This document shows, in pieces, positions 1 through 9,399 of a stretch of DNA of 64,000 nucleotides. The stretch spans positions 1-64,000 of the forward strand of contig NZ_CANMOO010000002.1 of NCBI RefSeq assembly GCF_947499585.1, given 5' to 3'. The notes below the pieces were generated by a model. It worked only from the letters and a program-made list of their open reading frames with translations, was not told where the DNA came from and searched no databases. The stretch comes from an uncultured Allomuricauda sp. Its GTDB lineage: Bacteria > Bacteroidota > Bacteroidia > Flavobacteriales > Flavobacteriaceae. Position numbers and translations under genes: made by a program. Every line of letters starts with the position of its first letter. Position 1 is the stretch's first letter.

Positions 1-69
1 AAAAAATAAACCCTAAAAAAGGCCCATATTCCCCTCTTTTTCAACCCAGCCTTATCAGCTAAGCGGGTG

Positions 70-100
70 CAAATATAAACACCTTATTTTTCCTCCGCAA
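70..100 (-). promoter_or_regulatory. Promoter of a gene leaving the window on the left
   Basis: Read on the minus strand, 77-70 is an exact TATATTTG (-7 box TAnnTTTG) and 100-98 is TTG, with 20 nt between them, the expected Bacteroidota spacing. It points out of the window, so positions 1-69 are probably the 5' leader of a minus-strand gene whose coding part lies outside. Confidence 0.5.
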
Positions 101-189
101 GTAGTTTTCATCTATTTTTCTTTAAAAAAATAAATAAAATTGTAAACCACTGTTTTTCAGGTTCAAATTATTTTGATGTTGTGATAATT

Positions 190-2181
190 TTAAGAAAAGA
201 AATTCCATACCAATCCAAAACGAATAACAAAGTCTCGAAAAGGATAGTTTGGCGCCGAATAAAAGTTAGGTTCGGAGAAGGAAGAATTAAAATGTTCTGC
301 CTTTAAATATATCCTAGTTTGCCTCACCTTGGCATTGATAAAAAAGTCCAACATGGGAAAGCCTCCAAATTCTTCTCTGTTCTGAATGTAAAACTCTCCC
401 AACAATGGATTATAGGCATTCATATTGTAGGAAGCAAAGTATTTAAAGGTTACCCCCGTTTGCAAGAACATTGCCTTTTTGAACGCGTCTGTTGAGAAGT
501 AAAGTGTATTCCTTGTCACCAGCTGCGGCACATTAAGCACTTGTTTGTCTTGGGTAACATCTTGATAGAGAACTGTATTGTTGAGAGCCCAATTTCTCCA
601 CTTAAATTCTTTGGTATATTTTACGCGCAAATGATTTACCGTTGTGGCCTCCTGAAACGGCTTTACAAAAGCTGTCTCTTGAGCACTATCAATCTGTTCT
701 TGTGTTGCAATGGACTCGAAGTAAGTATAATTATCAATGGCGCTATATTCAGCTTCCAATGAGCCTAACTTTTTTGAATCAAAACCAAATCCGATACTCT
801 GTGTTTGAATGTTTTCAAAAACAGCTGTATTCTGCCAATTAAAATTTTGATAATCGCTTTGATACAATAAAAAATTAAAGTTGGGCATTCGGGAGGAGGC
901 ATTAATAAAACCAGAAAATTGATTATTATCATTTATTTGATACGCCACCGACGCATTGAATGCGTTCCCCGTTAGCTCCCCAGAAACACTGTAATTGATA
1001 TCTCCTTCTAGAAACAAGCGACCAAACTTTTTAGAATAACCACCCCCAATAGCAATTTCTTCTCCTTCTAATTGGTTTTGAATTGTACCTGCCTCGGTCA
1101 CCAAAATGCTATTAAAAAAATAGCTGTAATTGTAAAGGCTAACACTACCCGTTACATTGCCCAAAGTCTTGTTTGAAAATTTTGTGGACACTTTATTGAA
1201 CATTGTTTTTAGACGAGCCTTATCTTCTATAGGAGTTACAAACGGGTCTAGGCCAAAAGCATCTGTTTGGGATGACTGAATAAACTCGTAAAGCTTAGTT
1301 TCATAATTAAATTCATGACCAATTGTAAGTGTTGTAGGTTCGTTATCTGTAGAATCTCTTTTTATGTTCAATAGTTTTAATTGATGGTCCAAAAAGTATC
1401 GCTTACCCAATACTCGGTTATTTGCATCTTGATACTGAACATCAATTCGTGACCTATCTGTAAAATCACCTTCTGGATCATTCTCAAATTGTTCCCTATT
1501 AAGTAATCCTCCATTTTCTTCGGTGTCAATTTCCTGGGCGGCTATGTGTCCTCTTAAATTATAGTTATCCTTTTTGTTGCTATAATTGAACGTTGTTCTG
1601 AAATTTCCTGACTGAGCTTGATCAAAACGGTATTTCCCCAAAGACCTAAATCCTTTGTAAGCCAATGAAAAATTAAATCTTTCAGACAGATTGAACGTCA
1701 GTAAAGCATCTAATAGTTGTCCCTGCTCCAAAGTAGTTTTAAACATAAGTTCTGTCATTGGGGTTGCAACATTATAATAATCTATATCTCTTGTTTCAAA
1801 ATAATTAAAGTGTTTTGCAATCGCCCCCATATGCGGATAGAACGAATTATTGGAAAAAGTTCTTCCAAGAGTGTTATAAGGTTGGCCAATATTGGAAAAA
1901 GGCATCAACTCAAAATCATCCTTTCTTAAAAAATTGTATTTGTATTCTTTTAAAATGGTCAAGGTAGTATCCAAAGTAATAGTATCCCTTGCGTAAGAAA
2001 TAATCTTGTAATCGGTAATAGAAACTGTTCTAGCTTCCTCCTCCTCTTCTTCTTTTTGTTTTATGAATCTGGGCTTTCCTTTAGTTATAGAGTCTGTTTT
2101 CTCTAATGGGGGTAAGGAGTCTTGTTGTGCAAAAAGTAATTGACCCAGAAAAAAGAGTAGGGCAAAAAATAAAAATCTCAT
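190..2181 (-). CDS. Putative outer-membrane porin (Porin_10-like)
   Basis: A 663-residue secreted protein. Residues 1-19 form a signal peptide ending in LLFAQ. A short acidic run of six glutamates follows at about residues 44-49. The rest is typical of an outer-membrane beta-barrel: alternating polar and aromatic strands rich in Asn, Tyr and Phe, ending in FGLVWNFFS. It resembles the 'putative porin' family common in Flavobacteriia, whose substrate is not known. An exact -7 box lies just upstream (2207-2200). It is divergent from rnhB. The barrel assignment is secure in kind; the function as a porin is inferred from the family. Confidence 0.75.
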   Translation of the reverse strand: MRFLFFALLFFLGQLLFAQQDSLPPLEKTDSITKGKPRFIKQKEEEEEEARTVSITDYKIISYARDTITLDTTLTILKEYKYNFLRKDDFELMPFSNIGQPYNTLGRTFSNNSFYPHMGAIAKHFNYFETRDIDYYNVATPMTELMFKTTLEQGQLLDALLTFNLSERFNFSLAYKGFRSLGKYRFDQAQSGNFRTTFNYSNKKDNYNLRGHIAAQEIDTEENGGLLNREQFENDPEGDFTDRSRIDVQYQDANNRVLGKRYFLDHQLKLLNIKRDSTDNEPTTLTIGHEFNYETKLYEFIQSSQTDAFGLDPFVTPIEDKARLKTMFNKVSTKFSNKTLGNVTGSVSLYNYSYFFNSILVTEAGTIQNQLEGEEIAIGGGYSKKFGRLFLEGDINYSVSGELTGNAFNASVAYQINDNNQFSGFINASSRMPNFNFLLYQSDYQNFNWQNTAVFENIQTQSIGFGFDSKKLGSLEAEYSAIDNYTYFESIATQEQIDSAQETAFVKPFQEATTVNHLRVKYTKEFKWRNWALNNTVLYQDVTQDKQVLNVPQLVTRNTLYFSTDAFKKAMFLQTGVTFKYFASYNMNAYNPLLGEFYIQNREEFGGFPMLDFFINAKVRQTRIYLKAEHFNSSFSEPNFYSAPNYPFRDFVIRFGLVWNFFS

Positions 2182-2199
2182 TCCATGTTATTCGTCAAG

Positions 2200-2207
2200 C
2201 AAAGGTA
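2200..2207 (-). promoter_or_regulatory. -7 box of the porin gene
   Basis: The minus strand reads TACCTTTG, an exact TAnnTTTG, 19 nt upstream of the porin ATG. No clear -33 TTG is seen at the usual distance. Confidence 0.45.
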
Positions 2208-2382
2208 TATGTTTTGTTTCTAAAGAAATGTGAAAGTTTGAAGCTTAAAAGTTCTCGTCAAAACACTTTCTTAACAAAAAAGAGAATTCATTGGCAAAAA
2301 GCTTCAAGGGTTTTAAGTTTGATTTTTCTGCTTTAAATTTCATTCTTTATTTTAGAGCACCAAATGTTTGTCTGTATAGAAA

Positions 2383-2979
2383 ATGCTCAAACACATTTAT
2401 AAATACCCAAATGAAGCGGGCACAGATGAAGCTGGAAGAGGCTGTTTGGCCGGACCGGTCACGGCAGGGGCAATAATTCTGCCCAAAGGTTTCTCAAACA
2501 AAATATTAAACGACTCCAAGCAATTGTCAGAATCAAAAAGGGAGTTTTTAAGGCCTATCCTTGAAAAAGAAGCAGTCGCATTTTCGGTGTGTCATGTTTT
2601 TGAAAATGAAATAGACAGTATCAATATCCTGAACGCATCTATCTTGGCAATGCATCGTGCTTTGGACACATTGGCACAGGTTCCAAGTTTTATTATTGTT
2701 GATGGCAACCGATTTAAACCCTATCCATCTGTTGGACATGAGTGCATTATTAAAGGGGATGGTAAATTTATGAGCATTGCAGCAGCATCTATATTGGCCA
2801 AGACTTATAGGGATGAATACATGGCAAGGATACACGAAGAATTTCCTATGTACAATTGGAAAAAAAACAAAGGATACCCTACAAAAGAGCACAGGGAAGC
2901 CATTAGAAAACATGGACTTACCAAATATCACAGAAAAAGCTTTAGACAACTTCCAGAACAGTTAACACTGGATATTTAA
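2383..2979 (+). CDS. rnhB: Ribonuclease HII
   Basis: This 198-residue protein removes RNA from RNA-DNA hybrids, including single misincorporated ribonucleotides, in the cytoplasm. The N-terminal family signature [14 protein letters not shown] is present, giving metal ligands D15 and E16; the other two acidic residues are D107 (in IIVDGNRF) and D144 (in KTYRDEYM). Length is normal for the family. It stands alone on the plus strand, divergent from the porin, and is followed 29 nt later by the lipoprotein gene, which may be cotranscribed. Confidence 0.95.
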   Translation: MLKHIYKYPNEAGTDEAGRGCLAGPVTAGAIILPKGFSNKILNDSKQLSESKREFLRPILEKEAVAFSVCHVFENEIDSINILNASILAMHRALDTLAQVPSFIIVDGNRFKPYPSVGHECIIKGDGKFMSIAAASILAKTYRDEYMARIHEEFPMYNWKKNKGYPTKEHREAIRKHGLTKYHRKSFRQLPEQLTLDI

Positions 2980-3008
2980 AAATCATAAATTTGTTGGAAA
3001 CTTTGAAA

Positions 3009-5465
3009 ATGAAATCCAAGGTATTGCTGCCCATACTCATCCTTTTCTTCATTTCTTGCCAGACCGAGGTAAAAATTACAGATTCACCATTAAGGTACTT
3101 ACCGTCAAATTCTGCACTAATTGTAAAAATTAATAATTTATCCAATTTCAAGAGCGAGCTTAAAAACAATGCTTTCCTTGAAAAAACAAACAATTTTCCA
3201 ATCCATGAGAAGATTCTTAAAAAGACAGGTGGATTAGAGCATGTTAATACCAAAACCACTTGCGTTTTGGCTTTTTATGAAATTGGTAAAGAGAATTACG
3301 AATTTGTTCTTGTTTCCGATAGAAATGCTGATTTTTTTGATTTGGAAAACATAACCGACAAGACCGTTGAGACACTTACTTACCAAAACAAAAACATAAC
3401 CAAATATACTATTGAGGACTATGAAGTCTATAGCATGATAGTCGACAATACCATTATTGTAGGCTCTTCACTTATGCTTATGGAAAATATGGCTCGTTCC
3501 AATAGTTCAAAGGTCAACCCTACATTGAAAAGGCTGTATGATACCGCTGGACCTACTAAATCAGCAACTTTATTCTTTAATTTAAATGAGCCATCTTCTA
3601 TACTGTCCTCACAACTAAAGGAAAATCATGATGGTGTAAAATCTTTTTCAGATTGGGTCTCCGTAGATTTTTCAGCCAATTCTGATAATTTTAGTTTTAA
3701 TGGAGTTGCCGTTGCAACAGACTCTACCAAAAATTTCATCAATTTATTTAAAGGGACAACTCCGTTAACCAATAAAACACCTCTCTTTGCCCCATTAAAT
3801 GCACAGGCCGTGCTTTCCTATACCTTTGATGACTATCAGGTTTTTGCTAAAAACCAAAACGTCTACTTAGATAGAATAAAACCAATTGATACCCTTTTTA
3901 ATACTGTTGAAGAAGTTGGTGTCATCTATTTAAACAACAAAAAAGTTGCATTGCTTAACTCCTTTGGAACTGAAAGTTTATCCGAATTCTTAAATGCCGA
4001 TAAAACCTCATCTTCTACCTATCAAGGAAGTGAAATTTTGGTTTTAAAGCATAAGGACTTGTTATCGGAAGGATTTGCTCCTTTATTGAAAGGTTTTGCA
4101 TCTAATTTTTGTACGATTCTTGAAAACACTTTTGTTTTTGCAGAAAGTAAAGAACCCTTACAAACCGTAATAAGTAATTATAGGAACGCAACATCGTTTA
4201 GCAATGCTCCTATCTATAAAACTGCGAAAGCTACGCTGGCCAATGAGTCCAGTATTTTATTTGTTTCCAATTCCTCAGGAATAGACTTCTTTGCTGAGGA
4301 AGAGTTTACCCCTAAACTTTTCAACCCAATCAAGAAAGGGGATTTCTCAGACCATACTTTTGCAGCCCAAGTGGTAGCGGATACCGATTTTGCCCATATC
4401 AACTTCCTAATCTCCAAAATTGAAAAAACAGTAAAAAGTAATACCGTAACACCTTTGTTTACTTTGGAGTTGGATACAGATTTGGCAATTGATCCTCAGT
4501 TTGTGAAAAATCATAGAACCAACAAGCAAGAAATTGTAGTTCAAGACCAAAACAACTTTTTGTATCTAATTTCAACTGACGGGAAGGTGCTTTGGAAAAA
4601 ACAATTGGATGGAAGAATACAAGGCCCTATACAACAGGTTGATATCTACAAAAATGGTCGTTTGCAGTTGGCTTTCTGCACTAACAATCAATTTTTGATC
4701 ATAGACCGAAACGGAGATGAAGTACCTCCCTTTAATAAAACATTTGAAGGCGGAAATTTAAATCCTTTAGCGGTATTCGATTATGAAGGAAAAAAGGATT
4801 ATCGCTTTATAATTACCCAGGGTGAAAAGGTCTTTATGTACAATAACAAGGCTCAGGTAGTTAATGGATTCACCTATACCAAAGCACAGAGTGCCATTTT
4901 AAAGGCTCCAAAACACTTTAGGGTTTCCAACAAGGATTATTTGATATTTCAATTAGAAGATAAAAGCTTTAAAATTCTACATAGATCCGGTGGTGACCGT
5001 ATTAAGGTGACTCAAAAAATTGACTTTTCAGACAATGAAGTCTTTTTGTATAAAGACAAGTTTTCCACTACAAATAAAAAAGGTGTGCTTCATCAGGTTG
5101 ACACCAAAGGAAAACTTACCAGCACTAATTTTAATCTTAACAAAGATCATGGAATGTACGCCACCAGTAATACTTTGGTCTTTATGGATGATAATGTTCT
5201 AAGTATAAGAGGCAAGAAAGTGGATTTGGATTTAGGTGTCTACACAAAACCCAAAATCTTTTATATCTACGACAAAATCTACGTAAGTGTAACAGATATT
5301 CAAAATCAAAAAATATACATGTTCGATAGCCAAGCCAAACCCATTCCTAATTTCCCTGTTTTTGGAAACTCTTTAATAGATTTGGTAGACATGGACAATG
5401 ACAAAAAGCTAGAATTAGTGGCTAAGGATCAAGAGAATTCTCTAATTCTCTACAAGATGAATTAA
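3009..5465 (+). CDS. Large lipoprotein with C-terminal propeller-like repeats
   Basis: I chose the ATG at 3009 (818 residues) over an upstream TTG because it starts a lipoprotein signal, MKSKVLLPILILFFISC, with Cys17 as the acylated residue. The first 450 residues hold no motif I recognise. About residues 470-815 contain repeated short beta blades of the form 'DxxxNFLYLISTDGKVLWKKQL' split across repeats, resembling PQQ-like or VCBS beta-propellers. Its close placement after rnhB is conserved in kind only by inference. No enzymatic residues stand out; it is probably a binding or scaffold protein facing the periplasm or surface. Confidence 0.7.
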   Translation: MKSKVLLPILILFFISCQTEVKITDSPLRYLPSNSALIVKINNLSNFKSELKNNAFLEKTNNFPIHEKILKKTGGLEHVNTKTTCVLAFYEIGKENYEFVLVSDRNADFFDLENITDKTVETLTYQNKNITKYTIEDYEVYSMIVDNTIIVGSSLMLMENMARSNSSKVNPTLKRLYDTAGPTKSATLFFNLNEPSSILSSQLKENHDGVKSFSDWVSVDFSANSDNFSFNGVAVATDSTKNFINLFKGTTPLTNKTPLFAPLNAQAVLSYTFDDYQVFAKNQNVYLDRIKPIDTLFNTVEEVGVIYLNNKKVALLNSFGTESLSEFLNADKTSSSTYQGSEILVLKHKDLLSEGFAPLLKGFASNFCTILENTFVFAESKEPLQTVISNYRNATSFSNAPIYKTAKATLANESSILFVSNSSGIDFFAEEEFTPKLFNPIKKGDFSDHTFAAQVVADTDFAHINFLISKIEKTVKSNTVTPLFTLELDTDLAIDPQFVKNHRTNKQEIVVQDQNNFLYLISTDGKVLWKKQLDGRIQGPIQQVDIYKNGRLQLAFCTNNQFLIIDRNGDEVPPFNKTFEGGNLNPLAVFDYEGKKDYRFIITQGEKVFMYNNKAQVVNGFTYTKAQSAILKAPKHFRVSNKDYLIFQLEDKSFKILHRSGGDRIKVTQKIDFSDNEVFLYKDKFSTTNKKGVLHQVDTKGKLTSTNFNLNKDHGMYATSNTLVFMDDNVLSIRGKKVDLDLGVYTKPKIFYIYDKIYVSVTDIQNQKIYMFDSQAKPIPNFPVFGNSLIDLVDMDNDKKLELVAKDQENSLILYKMN

Positions 5466-5596
5466 CAGCACCTTTACTGCAGCTTATACATTAGTTTAAA
5501 CAGAATATACATATTGCGTACTTCTATGAAGTCCTTTTTGTAGATTCAAAGACATTATTTTTACCTTAACGAACACATAATCAAAACACTACATAA

Positions 5597-6922
5597 ATGA
5601 AAACCTCTTTTGTAAGCAAAATCCTATTGATTTTTGCTATGGCATTCAGTATGAACAGTAATGCTCAATTCTTTAAAAAACTGGCAAAAAAAGCTGAAAA
5701 AGCCGCAGAACGTACGGTGGAACGCCGTGTGGAAAACGAAACTTCCAAAAAAACAGATCAAGCCTTAGATAGCATACTAGAACCGGGCTCGGGCGGAAAA
5801 CAAGCCCCAAAAGCACCCGAAAATACAGGTAATGGTGATCAAGGCAATTCAGGAAACAGCAACCAAGGCTCCTCTAGTCCAGAAACTTCTGGAACCAGTG
5901 GCCCAAAAACCATTCAGGTATACAGCAAATTTGACTACGTTCCAGGAGATAAGTTGATGTTCTATGATGATTTCGCTTTTGATTTTGTTGGTGACTTTCC
6001 ATCTAAATGGAACACCAATGGCGGTGGTGAAGTAGTTACACTAGGAGATTCTCCAGAAAAATGGCTGGAATTAATTTCAGGATATGCGCTTTATTACATT
6101 CCAGATGTGCCCCAACTCCCAGAAGAATACACCATTGAATTTGATTTAATGGCTGTTGGAATTGATAACAAAACCTCATCCAATGCTATTCTTCGAGTAG
6201 ATTTAAGCAACGATGATAAGTTTAAAGACGGTAGTAATTTTGTTCATGCACAGATTTCCGCTTGCCAATACGCACCAATAGGAATTACTATGTCCAATCG
6301 TATTAACAATAAGAGAGAAATTTACAGTGTGGTAAAAGCCGACCTTAGGGATGAGTTTCAAGGCAGTCCTCATATTTCCATTGCCGTAAACAAACAACGC
6401 TTTCGGTTATGGGTAAATGAGGAAAAACACATAGACATCCCTCGCATTGTACCAACTGGAGCTGCACTTACAACACTTAAGTTTCATAAAAACGGTTTCA
6501 GGGATGGTATAGAGCGTTTATTTATTAGCAATTTAAAAGTGGCTGAGGGTGGTGTTGATTTACGAAGAAAACTTATCTCAGAAGGTAAGATATCTACTAA
6601 CGGAATTCTTTTCGATGTAGGTTCGGCCAACATACAACCGCAATCCATGGGAATTATTAGACAAATCTCACAGGTATTACAACAAGAAACTTCAATGAAC
6701 CTTAAAATAGTTGGGCACACAGATGCCGATGGTAGCAACGAAAGTAATTTATCTCTCTCGCAAAAGCGTGCCGAAGCAGTTAAAAATGCATTGGTTTCCA
6801 TCTATGGAATCCAACCCGATAGATTAATTTCTGAAGGAAAAGGAGAATCTGAGCCTTTAGCAGATAATGACACCACAGATGGAAAAGCACAAAATAGAAG
6901 GGTCGAATTCATAAAACAATAA
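5597..6922 (+). CDS. OmpA-family outer-membrane protein
   Basis: A 441-residue secreted protein with three parts: a signal peptide (1-23, ending SNAQ), a Lys/Glu/Arg-rich helix then a Gly/Ser/Asn/Pro-rich linker (about 25-105), a middle beta-rich domain that looks like a concanavalin/laminin-type sandwich (about 110-320), and a C-terminal OmpA peptidoglycan-binding domain (about 335-441) with the signatures GILFDVGSANI, GHTDADGS and NRRVEF. It probably anchors the outer membrane to the cell wall. The next gene starts 2 nt after the stop, so the two form an operon. Confidence 0.85.
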   Translation: MKTSFVSKILLIFAMAFSMNSNAQFFKKLAKKAEKAAERTVERRVENETSKKTDQALDSILEPGSGGKQAPKAPENTGNGDQGNSGNSNQGSSSPETSGTSGPKTIQVYSKFDYVPGDKLMFYDDFAFDFVGDFPSKWNTNGGGEVVTLGDSPEKWLELISGYALYYIPDVPQLPEEYTIEFDLMAVGIDNKTSSNAILRVDLSNDDKFKDGSNFVHAQISACQYAPIGITMSNRINNKREIYSVVKADLRDEFQGSPHISIAVNKQRFRLWVNEEKHIDIPRIVPTGAALTTLKFHKNGFRDGIERLFISNLKVAEGGVDLRRKLISEGKISTNGILFDVGSANIQPQSMGIIRQISQVLQQETSMNLKIVGHTDADGSNESNLSLSQKRAEAVKNALVSIYGIQPDRLISEGKGESEPLADNDTTDGKAQNRRVEFIKQ

Positions 6923-6924
6923 CC

Positions 6925-7620
6925 ATGAAAAAAGTATTAATATCCGCAGTAATTTGTTTTCTTTCAACACAAATTGGAACTGCTCAATCTGAATGCAGTA
7001 AATACTATCCACTTGAAGACGGGGCATCCTTCCAATACACCAGTTACAATGGAAAAGGAAAACTTCAAGGAAAAACAGATTATACCGTAACAAATGTTTC
7101 AGATTCTGGAGGAAAGACCTCTGCAACAATGGAAATGAAATACCAGGACCATAAAGGCAAAGAAGTTATGTCATCCGAGTATGGCTTTACTTGCGAAGGT
7201 GATGTAGTTAAGATCGACTTCCAATCTTTAATGAACCAGCAAATGATGCAGCAATTTGCCGCGGTGGAAATTGATGTTACAGGCACGGACATTGAATTGC
7301 CCAACAATTTAACCGTAGGTCAAGAATTAGCAGATGCAAATGTGAAAATAGCTGCTGATATGGGTGGTATGACCATGAATATGAATGTGGAAACCATCAA
7401 TAGGAAGGTTGAGAAAAAAGAGAAAGTATCTTCTCCTGTGGGTGATTTTGATTGTTATGTTATTTACAGTGAAAACAAAACTAAAATGGCAATGATGGGC
7501 AATAAGGTCTTTCCGTCCAGAATTTGGCTTGCTGAAGGTATTGGCATGGTAAAGCAAGAAAGTTATAATCAAAAAGGGAAATTAACCAACAGCATGGTCT
7601 TGACCAAGCTTGAAAAGTAA
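6925..7620 (+). CDS. Secreted protein of the TapB/DUF3108-like type
   Basis: A 231-residue protein with a signal peptide (1-20, ending GTAQ). The mature part begins SECSKYYPLEDGASFQYTSY, typical of flavobacterial proteins annotated as TapB-like; the pattern of long beta strands also recalls DUF3108. No catalytic motif is visible. It is cotranscribed with the upstream OmpA-family gene (2 nt gap) and closed by the hairpin terminator at 7641, so the pair probably acts together in the periplasm. The precise role is unknown. Confidence 0.7.
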   Translation: MKKVLISAVICFLSTQIGTAQSECSKYYPLEDGASFQYTSYNGKGKLQGKTDYTVTNVSDSGGKTSATMEMKYQDHKGKEVMSSEYGFTCEGDVVKIDFQSLMNQQMMQQFAAVEIDVTGTDIELPNNLTVGQELADANVKIAADMGGMTMNMNVETINRKVEKKEKVSSPVGDFDCYVIYSENKTKMAMMGNKVFPSRIWLAEGIGMVKQESYNQKGKLTNSMVLTKLEK

Positions 7621-7640
7621 ATCATACTTTTATATATTAA

Positions 7641-7668
7641 AAAACCGAGGCTTATACCTCGGTTTTTT
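7641..7668. terminator. Bidirectional terminator overlapping the lipB 3' end
   Basis: Perfect 10-bp stem (AAAACCGAGG / CCTCGGTTTT) with a 6-nt loop and T-runs on both sides. It terminates the OmpA-TapB operon on plus and lipB on minus; the last lipB codons and its stop (7654-7652) lie inside the hairpin. Confidence 0.9.
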
Positions 7669-8368
7669 GTTTTATCAGTTCTGCTTTAAAGAGTATTTTA
7701 AAATGCTGAAGTAGCTTTTGTTTTACCTCTTCTGTGTCTACTTCCTTTTTTCCCAATTCAACGTTTAAAGAAGTTACGGCCTTGTCTTTTATTCCGCAGG
7801 GAATCATTAAATCAAAATAACCTAAATCTGTATTTATATTTAATGCAAAGCCATGCATGGTTACCCATCTACTGGCTCGAACGCCCATAGCACAAATTTT
7901 TCGAGCAAATGGGGTTCCCACATCTAACCATACTCCTGTCTCACCTTCAGAACGCTCGGCTTTCAAGCCATAATCCGCTAAGGTTAAAATTACCATTTCT
8001 TCTAAAAAACGGAGGTATTTATGAATATCTGTAAAGAAATTATCCAAATCCAATATAGGATAACCCACTATTTGTCCAGGGCCATGATAAGTAATATCTC
8101 CTCCTCTATTGATCTTATAAAAAGTAGCTTCTTTTTCCTTAAGTTGAGCTTCATTAACTAAAAGGTTATTAATATCTCCACTTTTGCCCAAAGTATAGAC
8201 ATGCGGATGCTCTACGTAAAGAAAATAGTTAGGAGTTTCAAGATTGGCCTGCTCTCTTCTATTTTTGATTTTTAAATCAACTATTCCTTTAAAAAGGGCT
8301 TCTTGATAGTCCCAAGTTTCCTTGTAATCCTTTGAGCCTAAATCTTGCAGGATAACTTTTTTGTTCAT
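7652..8368 (-). CDS. lipB: Octanoyltransferase (lipoate biosynthesis)
   Basis: Transfers octanoyl from ACP to lipoyl domains, the first step of de novo lipoate synthesis. Family signatures are RGGDITYHGPGQIVGYPILD, the substrate-pocket ARKICAMGVRASRWVTMHG, and IPCGIKDKAVTSL carrying the catalytic cysteine. I start at the ATG at 8368 (MNKKVILQDLG) and not the in-frame ATG at 8383, because the -7 promoter box (8380-8373) would lie inside the longer form. Length of about 238 residues is normal. The stop codon sits inside the shared terminator hairpin. Confidence 0.92.
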   Translation of the reverse strand: MNKKVILQDLGSKDYKETWDYQEALFKGIVDLKIKNRREQANLETPNYFLYVEHPHVYTLGKSGDINNLLVNEAQLKEKEATFYKINRGGDITYHGPGQIVGYPILDLDNFFTDIHKYLRFLEEMVILTLADYGLKAERSEGETGVWLDVGTPFARKICAMGVRASRWVTMHGFALNINTDLGYFDLMIPCGIKDKAVTSLNVELGKKEVDTEEVKQKLLQHFKILFKAELIKQKTEV

Positions 8369-8372
8369 CCCG

Positions 8373-8380
8373 CAAAGATA
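8373..8380 (-). promoter_or_regulatory. -7 box of lipB
   Basis: The minus strand reads TATCTTTG (exact TAnnTTTG) ending 4 nt before the chosen lipB ATG. If transcription starts about 7 nt downstream the mRNA would be leaderless or nearly so. Confidence 0.4.
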
Positions 8381-8400
8381 CAAAGACCTGTGACTGAAAA

Positions 8401-9141
8401 CTAGTTTTCCAACTCTACCTCAAGGTCCAATGCTGCAGGGTTTTTCATAAGATCCATGAACCCAACTTCATAGAACATAGTTTTACCATCAGCACTAAAT
8501 GTAGCACCTTCAACATTGGTAGATTTTACTTTCCTTGGAAAATGGTATTTAAGGGTGTAAGTAGAACCTGAAAGAAACATTTCTGCACCTTGCAGACTGT
8601 CTAACCCCTGTTGAAACAACTCTTCGTCAATAATCTTGGCTTTTCTTGAAAATGAATTCTTTGAAAAAGCATATTGCACCTCGGTAGTTGGGTCTTGCAT
8701 GCCCATTGGAGTTGGCTTTCCTTCTCCACTATTTGGCCCAAGGGCACTCGCACCTTGAAAAGCGTTAAATGCATCATTAACTTCACTCACATTCTTGAAC
8801 TCGCTGAATAAGTCAAATTTCATCAACTTCTCCTCTGGATTCATGACCATATGCATGTTGAAAGGTTCCAAACGCTTCAATTTGACCTGTTCTTCCGGTG
8901 GTAAAGCTGCTATGCTATCTTTTTTCTCTTCCAACATGTCCCTAAAAGAAATCAAGGAATCAATGGCTTTTTCATTGCTCTTCATCATTTCTTCTCCTGC
9001 CATTTCCATGAGTTCAGACCCATCAAAATTGATTGATAGTTTTCCTGAACCATCTTCCTGTAAAAATATTTCTTCTGTAAAATTGCATGACGAGATTAGG
9101 ACAATTGCCAATGCCCATAACATGATTTGGATTTTTTTCAT
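8401..9141 (-). CDS. Lipoprotein of unknown function
   Basis: A 246-residue protein with a lipoprotein signal (MKKIQIMLWALAIVLISSC, Cys19). The mature domain begins FTEEIFLQEDGSGKLSINFD, a pattern I have seen in uncharacterised flavobacterial lipoproteins, followed by a Met/Glu/Lys-rich helical stretch (about 40-85) and a beta-rich C-terminal half. No enzymatic motif is visible. Its start is 10 nt after the stop of the YqaE gene, so the two are probably one transcript. Function unknown. Confidence 0.65.
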   Translation of the reverse strand: MKKIQIMLWALAIVLISSCNFTEEIFLQEDGSGKLSINFDGSELMEMAGEEMMKSNEKAIDSLISFRDMLEEKKDSIAALPPEEQVKLKRLEPFNMHMVMNPEEKLMKFDLFSEFKNVSEVNDAFNAFQGASALGPNSGEGKPTPMGMQDPTTEVQYAFSKNSFSRKAKIIDEELFQQGLDSLQGAEMFLSGSTYTLKYHFPRKVKSTNVEGATFSADGKTMFYEVGFMDLMKNPAALDLEVELEN

Positions 9142-9151
9142 GTGGTTACTT

Positions 9152-9307
9152 TTAGTTCGTATTATTTAGTATGACAAGTGCTCCAATAATGCCTGGCACC
9201 CATCCACAAAGTGTTAAAAGTAATACAATAACAAAAGAACCGCAACCTTTTCCGATGACCGACAAAGGGGGAAAAATGATAGCCAATAAAACTCTCCAAA
9301 AACTCAT
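9152..9307 (-). CDS. YqaE/Pmp3-family small membrane protein
   Basis: A 51-residue reading frame beginning MSFWRVLLAIIFPPLSVI and ending in VILNNTN. Two hydrophobic helices (about 5-18 and 24-47) flank GKGCG, and LLTLCGWVPGIIGAL is the family hallmark (GW-PGIIHAL in most members, with His replaced by Gly here). These proteolipids sit in the inner membrane and are linked in other organisms to salt or membrane stress. It lies 10 nt before the lipoprotein gene on the same strand. The ORF on the opposite strand is a shadow. Confidence 0.88.
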   Translation of the reverse strand: MSFWRVLLAIIFPPLSVIGKGCGSFVIVLLLTLCGWVPGIIGALVILNNTN

Positions 9308-9399
9308 TGATTTGATTTTGATTGATGATACTTATAGGTATCCAATTTGCTGGATTTGTTACACAAAACCATTAAATTTAACCACTTTACAAAAGTAAC

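Noticed and set aside
2548-2949. 133-residue minus-strand frame opposite rnhB
   Set aside because: Antisense shadow of a well-supported gene; its translation is rich in Cys, Phe and His without family features.
9171-9398. 75-residue plus-strand reading frame
   Set aside because: It is antisense to the YqaE/Pmp3 gene, whose short minus-strand frame has clear family features; the plus-strand translation has no recognisable composition or motif.
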